DNA from: Emticicia agri
GTDB taxonomy: Bacteria; Bacteroidota; Bacteroidia; Cytophagales; Spirosomataceae
Assembly: GCF_004168285.1 (NCBI RefSeq)
Contig: NZ_SEWF01000009.1
Span: 124,001-188,000 of the forward strand
Length of the DNA stretch: 64,000 bases
Reading direction: 5' to 3'
How positions within the stretch are numbered: the stretch's first letter is position 1; each line of letters starts with the position of its first letter. Position numbers and translations under genes: made by a program. Below the pieces are notes generated by a model. It did no database searches and had not been told where the DNA came from. It saw only the letters and a list, made by a program, of their open reading frames with translations. Below, one piece after another: positions 8,453 through 17,879 of this stretch.

Positions 8453-8686
8453 ATGAGAAAGATACTTGCTATATTTTTTTTGCTCTTCATCATGCAGAGT
8501 TGCTACATCTACCGACCTTGCCCCATCAAGTCTTGTAAAGTCTGGATGGAACACAGGCATGGAGAGAAAACCTTCTCCCCCAAAAAAATATGGAAGACAA
8601 GGGTTCACTTTGTTGGTGAAAAACTGATTACAGATAGTAACAAGAGAAAAATCAGAAAACAAAGACGTGAGATTGAAAATAACTAA
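8453..8686 (+). CDS. Small predicted lipoprotein
   Basis: A 77-residue protein from ATG 8453 (a TTG directly upstream at 8450 is unlikely to be used). The N-terminus has a hydrophobic stretch ending IMQSC, a lipobox-like site with Cys at residue 17. Two further Cys follow in RPCPIKSCKVWMEHRH, and the C-terminus is very basic (NKRKIRKQRREIENN). I recognise it only as a small Cys/Lys-rich Bacteroidota-type lipoprotein of unknown function. The first 40 bases overlap antisense open frame without coding support. Confidence 0.6.
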   Translation: MRKILAIFFLLFIMQSCYIYRPCPIKSCKVWMEHRHGEKTFSPKKIWKTRVHFVGEKLITDSNKRKIRKQRREIENN

Positions 8687-8700
8687 ACTCTGAAACGCAA

Positions 8701-9153
8701 TCAGAAATCAAGGTGGCAATTAATCCACTCGCCATCAAATCTTGTCGGAAAGTTTTTACGATAAAAATTTATGGCGGGTTCGTTCCAGTCTAATACCTGC
8801 CACATCATGCCCGTACACTCGGTTTTTTTTGCTTCTTCTATGGTCTTATCAAACAATAGTTTGCCCAATCCATTGCCACGCATCGCTTCAGTTACTACTA
8901 TATCTTCCAGATATAATCTTTTACCTTTCCAGGTAGAGTAGCGGTAATAATAGATTGAAATACCCTGAATTACACCATCTACTTCTGCCACAAAGCAGCC
9001 GAAGATTTTGTTTTTGCCAAAGCCATCTTTCAGCATCATATCCACTGTATTGGTTACCTGCTCGGGGGCTTTTTCATAAACAGCTAATTCATAGACTAAA
9101 TTAAAAACCTGTGTAACATCTTCTTTTTTTATTTTTCTGATTCTGATTTTCAT
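8701..9153 (-). CDS. GNAT family N-acetyltransferase
   Basis: A 150-residue acetyltransferase. The acetyl-CoA pyrophosphate-binding loop is RGNGLGKLL (consensus Q/RxxGxG/A) after the beta-4 strand YLEDIVVTEAMRG. The closing part, WQVLDWNEPAINFYRKN, is characteristic of the diamine/spermidine acetyltransferase-like branch of GNATs. Acceptor substrate not known. It ends 14 bases from the convergent lipoprotein gene and is separated by 66 bases from the upstream pseudouridine synthase stop. Confidence 0.9.
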   Translation of the reverse strand: MKIRIRKIKKEDVTQVFNLVYELAVYEKAPEQVTNTVDMMLKDGFGKNKIFGCFVAEVDGVIQGISIYYYRYSTWKGKRLYLEDIVVTEAMRGNGLGKLLFDKTIEEAKKTECTGMMWQVLDWNEPAINFYRKNFPTRFDGEWINCHLDF

Positions 9154-9219
9154 AATTGGGGTAGGTTTTACAGATTTATTTTTTCTGTTTGCAAATTGTT
9201 TATTTTCTGCCTGTTTGGG

Positions 9220-10251
9220 TTATTCAGTAACATAATTTTCCCATTTTGTCAGCACACTTTTAAAATCATCGGGCAGTTCTGTATCAAACTGAAGCCATTG
9301 TTTGGTGCGTGGATGCACAAATCCCAGGGTCTTGGCATGAAGCGCCTGACGAGGCATTAATTCAAAACAGTTTTCAACAAATTGCCTGTATTTATTAAAC
9401 AATTGCCCCCTGAGAATTTTATCTCCGCCATACTCTGCATCATTAAACAAAGGATGCCCCAGATGCTTCATGTGTATTCTTATCTGATGGGTTCGTCCGG
9501 TTTCTAAATTGCATTGGACGAGTGAAACATAGCGCAAATCTTTCAGAATTTTATAGTGGGTAATTGCCTCTTTACCTTGTGAACCGTCCGGAAATACATC
9601 GGATACTTTTCTATTTTTAAGACTTCTACCAATAAAATTATGGATAGTACCGGTTTCTTCTTTTGGTACCCCCCATACAAGGGCGAAGTAAGTTCGTTCA
9701 ATAGAATGTTCAAAAAACTGATTGGCCAGAAATGTCATGGCATAGTCATTCTTGGCAACCACCAATAAGCCGGAAGTATCTTTGTCGATTCTATGAACCA
9801 AACCCGGACGAATTTCTCCGTTGCGATGGGTGGGTAGGTTTTGAAGATAGTAAATCAGGCCATTGACCAAGGTGCCTGTCCAGTTGCCAAAAGCCGGATG
9901 TACTACCATTCCGGCAGGTTTGTTGATGATGAGAATATCTTCGTCTTCAAAAACGATATTAAGCGGAATGTTTTCAGGAATAAGCTCTGTATTTCTGGGT
10001 GGCTTAGGTAAAGAATAGGTGATAACATCAAAGGGCTTTACCTTATAGCTTGCTTTGGCTGTCTGGCCATTTACTTTAATGGTTTCTGCCTCAATAGCAT
10101 TCTGAATGCGATTGCGGGAAATGTTTTTAGAAAAATGAGGTAGATATTTGTCAAGCCGCATCAGTGCCTGTCCTTTATCAACCACAACTCTCTGGTGTTC
10201 GTAGAGTTCGTCTTCCTCGTCGTTATCAATATTTTCTTGTGTTTCAGACAT
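9220..10251 (-). CDS. RluA-family pseudouridine synthase (RluD-like)
   Basis: A 343-residue RNA modification enzyme. An N-terminal S4 RNA-binding domain (RLDKYLPHFSKNISRNRIQNAIE) is followed by the RluA catalytic domain with HRIDKDTSGLLVVAKN, in which the Asp is the catalytic residue, and the downstream GRTHQIRIHMKHLGHPLFNDAEYGG motif. RluD-type enzymes modify helix 69 of 23S rRNA; RluC and others of similar layout modify other sites, so target assignment is tentative. It diverges from the PLP enzyme gene on its right. Confidence 0.93.
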   Translation of the reverse strand: MSETQENIDNDEEDELYEHQRVVVDKGQALMRLDKYLPHFSKNISRNRIQNAIEAETIKVNGQTAKASYKVKPFDVITYSLPKPPRNTELIPENIPLNIVFEDEDILIINKPAGMVVHPAFGNWTGTLVNGLIYYLQNLPTHRNGEIRPGLVHRIDKDTSGLLVVAKNDYAMTFLANQFFEHSIERTYFALVWGVPKEETGTIHNFIGRSLKNRKVSDVFPDGSQGKEAITHYKILKDLRYVSLVQCNLETGRTHQIRIHMKHLGHPLFNDAEYGGDKILRGQLFNKYRQFVENCFELMPRQALHAKTLGFVHPRTKQWLQFDTELPDDFKSVLTKWENYVTE

Positions 10252-10319
10252 TCTGCTTAATTTTGGTGCAAATCTTAGAATTTACATTTTACCTCAAATA
10301 TGGTTGAAACTCAGTTTCA

Positions 10320-11219
10320 ATGTGCAAAGATATGCTTGATTTTGAAAAAATACTAAATCTACCCTCACCATTAGAACCTCTCTCTGACCCAATGTATGTA
10401 GAAAAATCACTGAAAGTCTTTGTAAAAAGAGATGATTTGATACATCCACAGATTTCAGGGAATAAATGGCGAAAACTCAAGTTTAACCTGATTGAAGCAG
10501 AAAAACAGGGCTATCATAAACTCATAACTTTTGGTGGTGCACATTCTAATCATTTGTATGCGGTAGCAGCCATAGGCAGGTATTTTGGATTTGAAACAAC
10601 CGGAATTATCAGAGGTGATGAATTAAACTCCTATTCAAGTATTACTTTACAATATGCGCATGAATGTGGCATGCAATTGCAATTTGTTTCGAGACAAGCC
10701 TATAAAGATAAAAACCAACTTTTGGGAATTTATCGGAAAGATGACCAGTATGTATTACCCGAAGGTGGAACCAATACATTATCGTTAGCAGGAGTAGGAG
10801 AGATGGTGCAAGAAATAAGGCAACAATTGGGATATGACCCTGATTATATCATTTGTCCTGTTGGCACAGGGGGAACTATTGCAGGAATTTTGTCGGCTGT
10901 ATCAGCCAAAACAACTGTAGTAGGCGTTTGCGTATTAAAAAATGCTAATTATCTTGAAAATGAAATTACTACTCTGCTACAAAGCGGTGCGGATAATTAT
11001 TCTGAAAATTATCGGATTTTCTGGGAGTTCCATCACAGAGGTTATGCAAAAAAAACGCCTCAATTAATGAGTTTTATTGAAGCGTTTAATGAGAAAAACG
11101 GATTTTCAGTTGAACCAGTTTATTCGGGGAAAATGTTTTATGCTTTTGATGAATTGGTAAAAAATGAAATAAGAGATAATAGTACAATAGTCTTGATTCA
11201 CACAGGCGGTTTGCGATAA
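10320..11219 (+). CDS. PLP-dependent ACC deaminase / D-cysteine desulfhydrase family
   Basis: A 299-residue fold-type II PLP enzyme. The PLP-binding Lys is in QISGNKWRKLKFNL, followed by the substrate-side GGAHSNHLYAVAA motif. The phosphate-binding Gly-rich loop is VGTGGTIAG. Family members include 1-aminocyclopropane-1-carboxylate deaminase and D-cysteine desulfhydrase; most bacterial members without a plant association are thought to act on D-cysteine. Start at 10320 or at ATG 10332 cannot be distinguished. It diverges from the RluA gene with about 68 bases between them. Confidence 0.88.
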   Translation: MCKDMLDFEKILNLPSPLEPLSDPMYVEKSLKVFVKRDDLIHPQISGNKWRKLKFNLIEAEKQGYHKLITFGGAHSNHLYAVAAIGRYFGFETTGIIRGDELNSYSSITLQYAHECGMQLQFVSRQAYKDKNQLLGIYRKDDQYVLPEGGTNTLSLAGVGEMVQEIRQQLGYDPDYIICPVGTGGTIAGILSAVSAKTTVVGVCVLKNANYLENEITTLLQSGADNYSENYRIFWEFHHRGYAKKTPQLMSFIEAFNEKNGFSVEPVYSGKMFYAFDELVKNEIRDNSTIVLIHTGGLR

Positions 11220-11233
11220 AAAAACTTGATTTC

Positions 11234-13120
11234 CTACAGGTCAATGACTAATGAAACTGTGGTTCCAGCCTCTGGTTTACTCTTAATTGCCAGCTCTCCA
11301 CCAATTTTAGCGGCCCTTTTCTGCATATTTTTCAAACCATTTCTGGTAGATTCCTGCTGCATATCAAAGCCAATTCCATCATCAATAATATCAATTTTCA
11401 GGCGTTTTTGTTCTACACTTCCATTAATTTGTGCATGTTTGGCCTGACTATATTTAACCATATTATTGATAGCTTCTTTCAGAATAAGGTAAACGTCTCT
11501 GCGTTTACCCATATCAATTTTTAGATTTTCTGAGTTTGCCGGAAAATTGAATTTGAAAGCAATATCTTTAGATTCAAATAAGGGCACAGCATAAGTTTTT
11601 AGCCTCATTTCGAAATTATGAAAAGAATCATTTTCAGGGTTGATAGTCCAGATAATGTCATCCATTTTGTCAATTACTTCACGGGCATCATCGCTTACCC
11701 TACGCATAATTTCTGGCTTAAATTCATTTTTCTTTTGTTGAACGGCAACCATTTCAGATAAAATAGAAATACTACTGAGTGTACTACCTATTTCATCGTG
11801 TAAGTCAGCGGCAATTTTATTTCTCAGTAACTGGGTTTCTTCCAATCGTTTCCATCTGTTACGATTTACGAGAAAAACAATCAGAACGATTGCCAGTAAT
11901 GCTACCAATATTCCACCAATCAAAAGCGCATTTCGCTGAAAATTGGCAATTTTAGTTTCTTCATCCAATAGTTTTATTTGTTGCTCTTTTTTCTCGGTTT
12001 CGTATCTGGTCAAAATTTCCTGTGTACGTTCGTCAGATTCTATTTTGTATGAGGAGTCTCTGGCAATATTGGCCTCGATCAGGTATTCATAAGCCTTATT
12101 GAAATTGTTGATTTTAGCGTAGAAATTTGAAATTGCCTCCGCAGCCTCATGCGTTTCTGCCCTATTTTCGGCCTCTTTGGTGAGGTCATATCCTTCTTTT
12201 AAATATTTCTCGGCTAATGAATAGTTTTTCTGATACAAATATAAATTGCCTAAAAGTACGCATCCATTAGCCAGCGCAGTTCTTGAATCAAGGCTCCGGC
12301 ATAAAGTTTCGTTTTCTTTCAGGTATTTTTCAGCTTCCTTATACCTTTTAAAGTGTATTTCCATCCTTCCGAGGTTACTCAGCAAATCGGTTTTCAATAA
12401 TAGATATTTTGCCTCTTCGGCATGTTTTAAACCAATTTTATAATGCCTGAGTGCCTCGTCCTGTTTCTGCAAATCATCATATAAATTCCCGATTTGGTTT
12501 TCATTAATTGCCATACCTTTTAAATCTCCTTTATCTGTATCTACCTTGAGTGCTCTTTGGTAATATTTCAAGGCTTCCATTGGTTTTTTATAAAATTTCA
12601 GAATCCCACCTACCAGGCTGTATGGTGAAGAGTCTAATTTTTTAAAATTTGCTTTTTCTTGCAACTCAATGGCTTTCATTGCATATTTCATGGCATTGTC
12701 ACGGTCTCCCAAATCATCATAAGCTACCGCAATATTATTCAGGGCAGCCTCCTGCATACTTTTATTAAGTTTGTATTGCACTATTAAATCATAGCATTTT
12801 TTGAAGTTTTCAAGCATCTCTTTGGGTTCAGATTTCTGCTGGTTGATAATGGCTTTTAGTAGATAATGGTAGTAAATCCCCCGGCCATAATTAATTTTTT
12901 CTGAGAGGTTTTTTATGGCATTTGCCAGTGAATCTGCTTTTTTTAAGTCTGCTTTCTGATAAATCTGAATCAGGGCATAGGGGCGCATAGCCCATATATA
13001 CAAGGTGTCTTTGGGTCGGGTTTTAAGAAAAGTAAGTAAAGAGTCTTCGGATTTGGGGACCTGTGTAAAGGCAAAAAAGGGTAGCAATAGTACGATAAGA
13101 AAAAAAAACATTTTTCTCAT
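11234..13120 (-). CDS. TPR-containing sensor histidine kinase (HisKA_3 type), no adjacent regulator
   Basis: A 628-residue protein with a signal peptide (MRKMFFFLIVLLLPFFAFTQ), a periplasmic domain of TPR helices to about residue 370, a transmembrane segment near residue 400 (LIGGILVALLAIVLIVFLV) and a coiled coil. The cytoplasmic kinase has the HisKA_3 H-box DLHDEIGSTLSSISILSEM and an HATPase_c domain with NMVKYSQAKHA (N box) and DDGIGFD (G1). Such kinases partner with NarL/LuxR-type regulators, but none is adjacent. It closely resembles the kinase at 37967-39865 in layout and motifs. Confidence 0.92.
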   Translation of the reverse strand: MRKMFFFLIVLLLPFFAFTQVPKSEDSLLTFLKTRPKDTLYIWAMRPYALIQIYQKADLKKADSLANAIKNLSEKINYGRGIYYHYLLKAIINQQKSEPKEMLENFKKCYDLIVQYKLNKSMQEAALNNIAVAYDDLGDRDNAMKYAMKAIELQEKANFKKLDSSPYSLVGGILKFYKKPMEALKYYQRALKVDTDKGDLKGMAINENQIGNLYDDLQKQDEALRHYKIGLKHAEEAKYLLLKTDLLSNLGRMEIHFKRYKEAEKYLKENETLCRSLDSRTALANGCVLLGNLYLYQKNYSLAEKYLKEGYDLTKEAENRAETHEAAEAISNFYAKINNFNKAYEYLIEANIARDSSYKIESDERTQEILTRYETEKKEQQIKLLDEETKIANFQRNALLIGGILVALLAIVLIVFLVNRNRWKRLEETQLLRNKIAADLHDEIGSTLSSISILSEMVAVQQKKNEFKPEIMRRVSDDAREVIDKMDDIIWTINPENDSFHNFEMRLKTYAVPLFESKDIAFKFNFPANSENLKIDMGKRRDVYLILKEAINNMVKYSQAKHAQINGSVEQKRLKIDIIDDGIGFDMQQESTRNGLKNMQKRAAKIGGELAIKSKPEAGTTVSLVIDL

Positions 13121-13246
13121 AAATAATAGTATTTTGGGATATCAAATTTAATAATTTTACAACGAACCTTTTTAAACAGATTCAAGATAAAGCAGTTTGT
13201 ATATTAGACATATCAATTAATTGATTTTTAATTAAAATTCAAAAAA

Positions 13247-13966
13247 ATGGAGATACAAGTTTTCAATGATTCAGAAGAACTGGCAAATCACACGGCAAAA
13301 TTTATTATTAATTTAGTAAAAGATAAACCCACTGCTACGCTTATTCTTACCTCGGGCGATACTCCGGTAAAAACCTATCATAAAATAGTTGAATTAGCTG
13401 AACCCGAAGATTTTGCTCAGGTAACAGTAATTGGATTGGATGAATGGGTAGGAGTGCCTGCAACCAGCGAAGGCAGTTGCCGATATATTGTAGAAGAAAA
13501 CTTATTGAAACCATTGGGAGTGAATCCTGCTCAATATACCTTTTTTGATTCGATGACGGAGGATTTACAGCAGGAATGTGAAAGGGTAGACCAATTGATT
13601 TTTGAGAAAGGTGGTGTTGATTTTATTGTGGTAGGTATTGGTCTGAACGGCCATATAGGGTTGAATGAACCCGGAACCAGCTTTGATTTATATAGCCATG
13701 TTTCTAAACTGGCAGAAATTACTATTAGTACAGGTCAGAAATATTTTAATGAAAATACCGAACTTACACAGGGCATCACCATTGGCTTAAAACACTTGTT
13801 AGAAGCGAAAACTGCGGTTATGATTGCCACAGGAGAGAAAAAGGCGGAGATATTAAGAGAAGTGGTTATTCAGGACCCTAATATTAATTTACCTGCTACG
13901 GTTTTCAAGAAACATATCAACGGCCATATCTGGATTGATAAAGCCGCAGCCTCATTGCTTCAATAA
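13247..13966 (+). CDS. Glucosamine-6-phosphate deaminase / galactosamine-6-phosphate isomerase family
   Basis: A 239-residue aldose-ketose isomerase of the NagB/AgaI/6-phosphogluconolactonase superfamily. Motifs are LTSGDTP (phosphate loop), GLDEWVG (catalytic Asp region) and GIGLNGHIGLNEPG. In classical NagB the last motif reads NDGHIAFNEP; here the Asp is replaced by Asn, as in galactosamine-6-phosphate isomerases (the AgaI group), so the amino-sugar epimer is uncertain. The enzymes convert hexosamine-6-phosphate to ketose-6-phosphate plus ammonia. No nagA is nearby. Its 3' end overlaps the convergent DUF5694 gene by 15 bases. Confidence 0.82.
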   Translation: MEIQVFNDSEELANHTAKFIINLVKDKPTATLILTSGDTPVKTYHKIVELAEPEDFAQVTVIGLDEWVGVPATSEGSCRYIVEENLLKPLGVNPAQYTFFDSMTEDLQQECERVDQLIFEKGGVDFIVVGIGLNGHIGLNEPGTSFDLYSHVSKLAEITISTGQKYFNENTELTQGITIGLKHLLEAKTAVMIATGEKKAEILREVVIQDPNINLPATVFKKHINGHIWIDKAAASLLQ

Positions 13967-14815
13967 AGTAGTGGCATCTACTACTTCAAAATAGGGGTGG
14001 GTTTTCAGCATATCTCTTAAAACCTGTATATGCCCACCCCCTATAATTACCAATAATTTGCGGTCGAAAGGAGTTACCTTGAGAAGAATATTCTGCAATA
14101 TTTTGGTGTTTCTGAAATACTCCTTGGCTGTAAACTCTGCCCCATAGCCATTAGTATTGGTATCCATCCAGCCCGTTATATTAAAATAGTGCAAAGTAGA
14201 AATGCTCTCTTCTGAGTTTAATTGAATCAGATGGTCTTTGATACTTAAATCTTTCCAGGTTTCATACCTTGCCAGATAATCTTTTAAAGCTTTATTGACA
14301 CTTGGGTTTGCCTTGAAATAGTTATCGTAAGAAGGGCGTTTGCGTTCTAACTCATGCGAATAAAAACTCAACAAAGTATCTAATTTATTTTTGGCGAGTT
14401 TAAGCCCCGGCACCAATTCAGGCTGTACATAGTTTACACAGGTAACCCCAACCGGATGATTGAGTTTGTAAGCCAGTTTAATACCTAACTGGTAAATTTC
14501 ATTGTATTCAATGTTACGCTCTTTAGGTCTCAGGTTGTTCTGGTAATTTTTATATACATTGTCCCAGAAAGGTTGAGTATCTGGTGTATTCTCTACAAAT
14601 ATTTTATCCGGCTTAAATTTGGCTAAGGCATCAACCACTTCTGAAATCTGCGCTTGTCGGTTGGCAGATAGTAAATCACTAAGTGAACCTTGCTTATAAT
14701 CGGGCGTTTCCCCCATGTGAAAGACACCAAGAAAAGCAATTTGAATTTTTCCACTCTGGGCTAATAACTGAAATGGAAGGCTTAACAGGAAAGTAAATAG
14801 GGTAATTTTTTTCAT
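13952..14815 (-). CDS. DUF5694 secreted protein (TraB/ChaN-like)
   Basis: A 287-residue protein with signal peptide MKKITLFTFLLSLPFQLLAQ. IAFLGVFHMGE at the start of the mature part and the C-terminal LLVIIGGGHIQVLRDML resemble the TraB/ChaN-like erythromycin-esterase superfamily, with the paired His in FH and GGGH and an acidic KIFVENTP strand. Members of DUF5694 are uncharacterised. The last 15 bases overlap the NagB/AgaI gene end to end. Confidence 0.75.
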   Translation of the reverse strand: MKKITLFTFLLSLPFQLLAQSGKIQIAFLGVFHMGETPDYKQGSLSDLLSANRQAQISEVVDALAKFKPDKIFVENTPDTQPFWDNVYKNYQNNLRPKERNIEYNEIYQLGIKLAYKLNHPVGVTCVNYVQPELVPGLKLAKNKLDTLLSFYSHELERKRPSYDNYFKANPSVNKALKDYLARYETWKDLSIKDHLIQLNSEESISTLHYFNITGWMDTNTNGYGAEFTAKEYFRNTKILQNILLKVTPFDRKLLVIIGGGHIQVLRDMLKTHPYFEVVDATTLLKQ

Positions 14816-14900
14816 GTATAGGGTTTTGCTGTAAACATAAGCAAAAAGACTGTCAAAATAGTAAGAAACTCAGGCTTTTCAGGGTTCAAAAATTACTCAA

Positions 14901-16373
14901 TCACCATTTTTTTATAATAGACACGTAAGAACCAAAATTGTCTCTGATCAGGTCCCCGTGGTCAACGGCTATGCTTACATTCAAATGAGCTTTTAATCGG
15001 CTGAGAGGAATAGTTGTATTGACCCCATAGGAGATTTGTGTTACAGGTGAGATAGGTTTGCCGACCACATCATAAGAGCCAAAATTTTTGCTGAAAGATA
15101 TCCGATTGGTAAAACTGACAGTACCAATCTGATTCATGGTAGCTAAATAAAAAGCCCATACACGGTTGTTATTGACAAAAATATAATTATTGTCCACCTG
15201 TTTTTCAGACCTTAAATTTTCTTCGGGGGTCAGAAATGGCGTGCCAATGGTATAGCGGTTGTACGACCATCCATCAAGGTATTGCTGATGGTTAAAAAGG
15301 AAGTTTTCTTCGTTAGGGTGCCTATCAGGCAAGCCTAAAAGTCTGCCAAAAGCTGAAACATAATGCCCCTGATTTTTGGTGTAAAGGTATTCGAAAACTA
15401 CTTTTTTAAAGGCAGATTTATAAGGAGTGAGGCTGATGCCATACAGGCCATCATCTGTATTGGTAAGGCCAAAAAGCTGGCCATCATCAAAAACAAATTG
15501 TTTATATAAAAGCAATTTAGCCTTTTTAAGCGTTATCTCGGCACCTGCATCTAATGAACCTAAATGGTTACCAAAACGATTGCCTAATTCAAATTTGTTG
15601 TAGTCTTTATATTTGGGTATTGTTCCCCATACTTTTTTGAGTGGGAATACTACATTTCCATAAACAAACCAATCTTCCGGAAATTTTCCGTTATATAATC
15701 TGTCGTCTCCTTCAGGTAAGGTTACTTTAGGTGTGCCACCCCATTGTACATTGTGTACAATACCACCAAAGAGTTTTATTTGGGCAGTAGGTTTGCCGAG
15801 TCTGAAAAAAAGAGATTTCTGATGCAGGTAATATCCTTTTGCATAATTCTGTTCGCCAAACCACCCATGTGCATAAGTGCCCTTAAAACTTAGCCACTTG
15901 AAGAATAATTTAGTATAAATAGGAATACTCACCTGAAGTTTAGGCAGTGGAAGCGCATTGCCAGACCACGAGATAGAACCTGAACTGAGGGTAGTATCAA
16001 CTAAACCAAATATTTCTCTCTTTCGACCTGCATAAATCTCAAAGGCTCCGACTTTAGCACAAATATAACCTTCGGGTATTATTAATTGTGGCTGACGACC
16101 TAATAGTGTAACTAATTCTGCACCATAATCGAGCCTGAAAAACTTATTGAGCGTATCTTTTTTGGTTCTTAAAATCTGCCGACAGAGAAAAGAGGGGAGT
16201 TCTTTGGGGATACTTCCATACTGGTTACTTGCTTGCCAGAAAGGCAATTTGTTTGTGAGTGAAAAATACCCTCCAACTTCAAATTCATAATTGAATTTGT
16301 TTTTTAGCTGTGTTTCCTGGGCAAAAACCGCAGGTAAGGCGAATAAGATGATTAAAGCAGTAATACTTTTCAT
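14901..16373 (-). CDS. Capsule assembly Wzi family outer-membrane protein
   Basis: A 490-residue protein. The start is at ATG 16373, which gives the signal peptide MKSITALIILFALPAVFAQ; an upstream ATG at 16424 would add an implausible leader. The body is rich in alternating beta strands with aromatic girdles, ending in SIIKKW. The opening EVGGYFSLTNKLPFWQASNQYGSIP and the internal YAGRKREIFGL are typical of PF14052 (capsule assembly Wzi). Such barrels sit in the outer membrane and anchor or assemble surface polysaccharide. It is 54 bases downstream of the DUF819 gene. Confidence 0.85.
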   Translation of the reverse strand: MKSITALIILFALPAVFAQETQLKNKFNYEFEVGGYFSLTNKLPFWQASNQYGSIPKELPSFLCRQILRTKKDTLNKFFRLDYGAELVTLLGRQPQLIIPEGYICAKVGAFEIYAGRKREIFGLVDTTLSSGSISWSGNALPLPKLQVSIPIYTKLFFKWLSFKGTYAHGWFGEQNYAKGYYLHQKSLFFRLGKPTAQIKLFGGIVHNVQWGGTPKVTLPEGDDRLYNGKFPEDWFVYGNVVFPLKKVWGTIPKYKDYNKFELGNRFGNHLGSLDAGAEITLKKAKLLLYKQFVFDDGQLFGLTNTDDGLYGISLTPYKSAFKKVVFEYLYTKNQGHYVSAFGRLLGLPDRHPNEENFLFNHQQYLDGWSYNRYTIGTPFLTPEENLRSEKQVDNNYIFVNNNRVWAFYLATMNQIGTVSFTNRISFSKNFGSYDVVGKPISPVTQISYGVNTTIPLSRLKAHLNVSIAVDHGDLIRDNFGSYVSIIKKW

Positions 16374-16427
16374 TACAGCATATTTTTGGGCTACATCGTA
16401 ATGATAAACAATAGACAAAAACAATGC

Positions 16428-17669
16428 CTAATTTGAAATCCATTGCATAATCAGCCCTGTTAAGTATCCGCAATAGGTACCAATAGCATTTCCTAAGATA
16501 GCCAGCAGTACACCGATTGGTGCCAGAGAGGGGTGAAAAGCAGCCGCAACTACTGAGGCAGAAGCGACACCGCCGACATTAGCCTGCGAACCCACAGCTG
16601 TAAAAAAGAAGGGAGCTCGTACCACTCTTGCTGCTATTAATGTAAAAATTGCGTGTGTCAGAATCCAGATTAATCCTACCACAAAAAGGGTGGGATTCTG
16701 AAAAGCGTCAAAAATATGTAACTGCATACCAATGGTTGCAATCAGAATATACAGAAACAAAGTGCCGAATTTGGTTGCACCAAACCTTTCTAAATTACGA
16801 GCTGTGGTGGTTGAAAGTATAAGCCCCGAAGAGGAGGCGATAGTTACAATCCAGAACGATTTTGATGCCAGACTATAGGCTTTTAGTACAGGGTAATTTT
16901 TTTCAATAAAAGGCGCAATCAAATCAGCAAGTAAATGTGAAACAGCCGTGATACCAAACCCTACAGCTAATAAAATTATCAACTCCTGAAAATCGGGATT
17001 TTTCTCTTTTTTACTGTTATGCTCAACCTTGATTCTGATTTCTTCAATTACTGATGAGTCGGCTTTCATTTTCTTATCAATCTGGTCAGCCTTTCCCACG
17101 AAGTACAATAATAAACCCAGCCACAATTCAGCAAATAATATATCTATGACACTTGTTTGCGCAAAAACGTTGGGAGAAGGCTGAAATATTTCTTTCAAAG
17201 CCAACTGGTTGGCATTTCCACCTGTCCAGCTTCCGGCAATGGTAGCCAACCCCCGCCATACTTCTTCGCCATTCCGGTTTAAAAAGCCCGGGTCGATGCT
17301 TTTACCAATCCATAAGGCTAACGGCCCACCAACCATTACCCCGACGGCTCCAATCAGAAATACAAAGAGGGCTTTACCGCCTAAACGCCTGATAGCCTGA
17401 AAATCGATTCCCAAGGTAAAGAATACAAGACAGGTAGGTAGCAGAAACCGGGAGGCTGTTTCATCTAATTGCGATTGGGTGGCCGATATAATATTGAAAG
17501 AACTTAACAGGCCGGGAATAAAAAAACACAAGAGAATCGGGGGAATGATTTTGTAAAACCCTTCAAAAGTTTTAAGTCTGGTTGAATAAAAAATAAGCGC
17601 CAAAGTACCAAGCAGAATGCCTAATACAATAGCATCGTTTGTAAATATAGGAGCGTTCGGGTTCATCAA
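16428..17669 (-). CDS. DUF819 family membrane permease-like protein
   Basis: A 413-residue polytopic membrane protein with about ten hydrophobic segments. The first segment is followed by YSTRLKTFEGFYKIIPPILLCFFIPGL, and a conserved glycine-rich half-site WRGLATIAGSWTGGNANQLALKEI lies near the centre, as in DUF819 (YjcL-like) proteins related to 2-hydroxycarboxylate and sodium symporter folds. Substrate unknown. The start used is ATG 17669; a second ATG follows immediately. Upstream on the same strand lies a tRNA-like RNA gene with three terminator-like stems in between, so its expression may depend on read-through. Confidence 0.88.
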   Translation of the reverse strand: MMNPNAPIFTNDAIVLGILLGTLALIFYSTRLKTFEGFYKIIPPILLCFFIPGLLSSFNIISATQSQLDETASRFLLPTCLVFFTLGIDFQAIRRLGGKALFVFLIGAVGVMVGGPLALWIGKSIDPGFLNRNGEEVWRGLATIAGSWTGGNANQLALKEIFQPSPNVFAQTSVIDILFAELWLGLLLYFVGKADQIDKKMKADSSVIEEIRIKVEHNSKKEKNPDFQELIILLAVGFGITAVSHLLADLIAPFIEKNYPVLKAYSLASKSFWIVTIASSSGLILSTTTARNLERFGATKFGTLFLYILIATIGMQLHIFDAFQNPTLFVVGLIWILTHAIFTLIAARVVRAPFFFTAVGSQANVGGVASASVVAAAFHPSLAPIGVLLAILGNAIGTYCGYLTGLIMQWISN

Positions 17670-17761
17670 TAAGAGATTAGATTTGCTTTGTTGAATAAAC
17701 AGATTTTTTATGGATTACGCAAATGTGAGAAGTATTAAAATACAGCGAAAAGCAGCAGAAA

Positions 17762-17778
17762 AAGGCCGAAATAGCCTT
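17762..17778 (-). terminator. Weak terminator-like hairpin upstream of DUF819
   Basis: On the minus strand AAGGC (17778-17774) and GCCTT (17766-17762) pair around a 7-base loop and are followed by T residues. It is only 5 bp, so it may be a leader structure or nothing. Confidence 0.35.
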
Positions 17779-17782
17779 AAAT

Positions 17783-17817
17783 AAAAAACACGCAATCCTC
17801 AATTCGGAACTGCGTGT
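17783..17817 (-). terminator. Intrinsic terminator in DUF819 leader
   Basis: Minus-strand ACACGCA (17817-17811) pairs with TGCGTGT (17794-17788), loop of 16 bases, followed by a six-T run. It lies 63 bases beyond the terminator of the tRNA-like RNA, so it either backs that terminator up or ends another short transcript. Confidence 0.55.
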
Positions 17818-17879
17818 CGCAATTACACTTCATCAACAAACTAAAAACCAAATAATGTTTTTGTTAAGCAAACATACTT

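Noticed and set aside
8251-8493. N-terminal extension of the 81-residue membrane protein gene
   Set aside because: Rich in random-looking composition with no family similarity, and it overlaps the start of the lipoprotein gene on the other strand.
16374-16424. Longer start of the Wzi gene at 16424
   Set aside because: It would put 17 non-secretory residues before a clean signal peptide.
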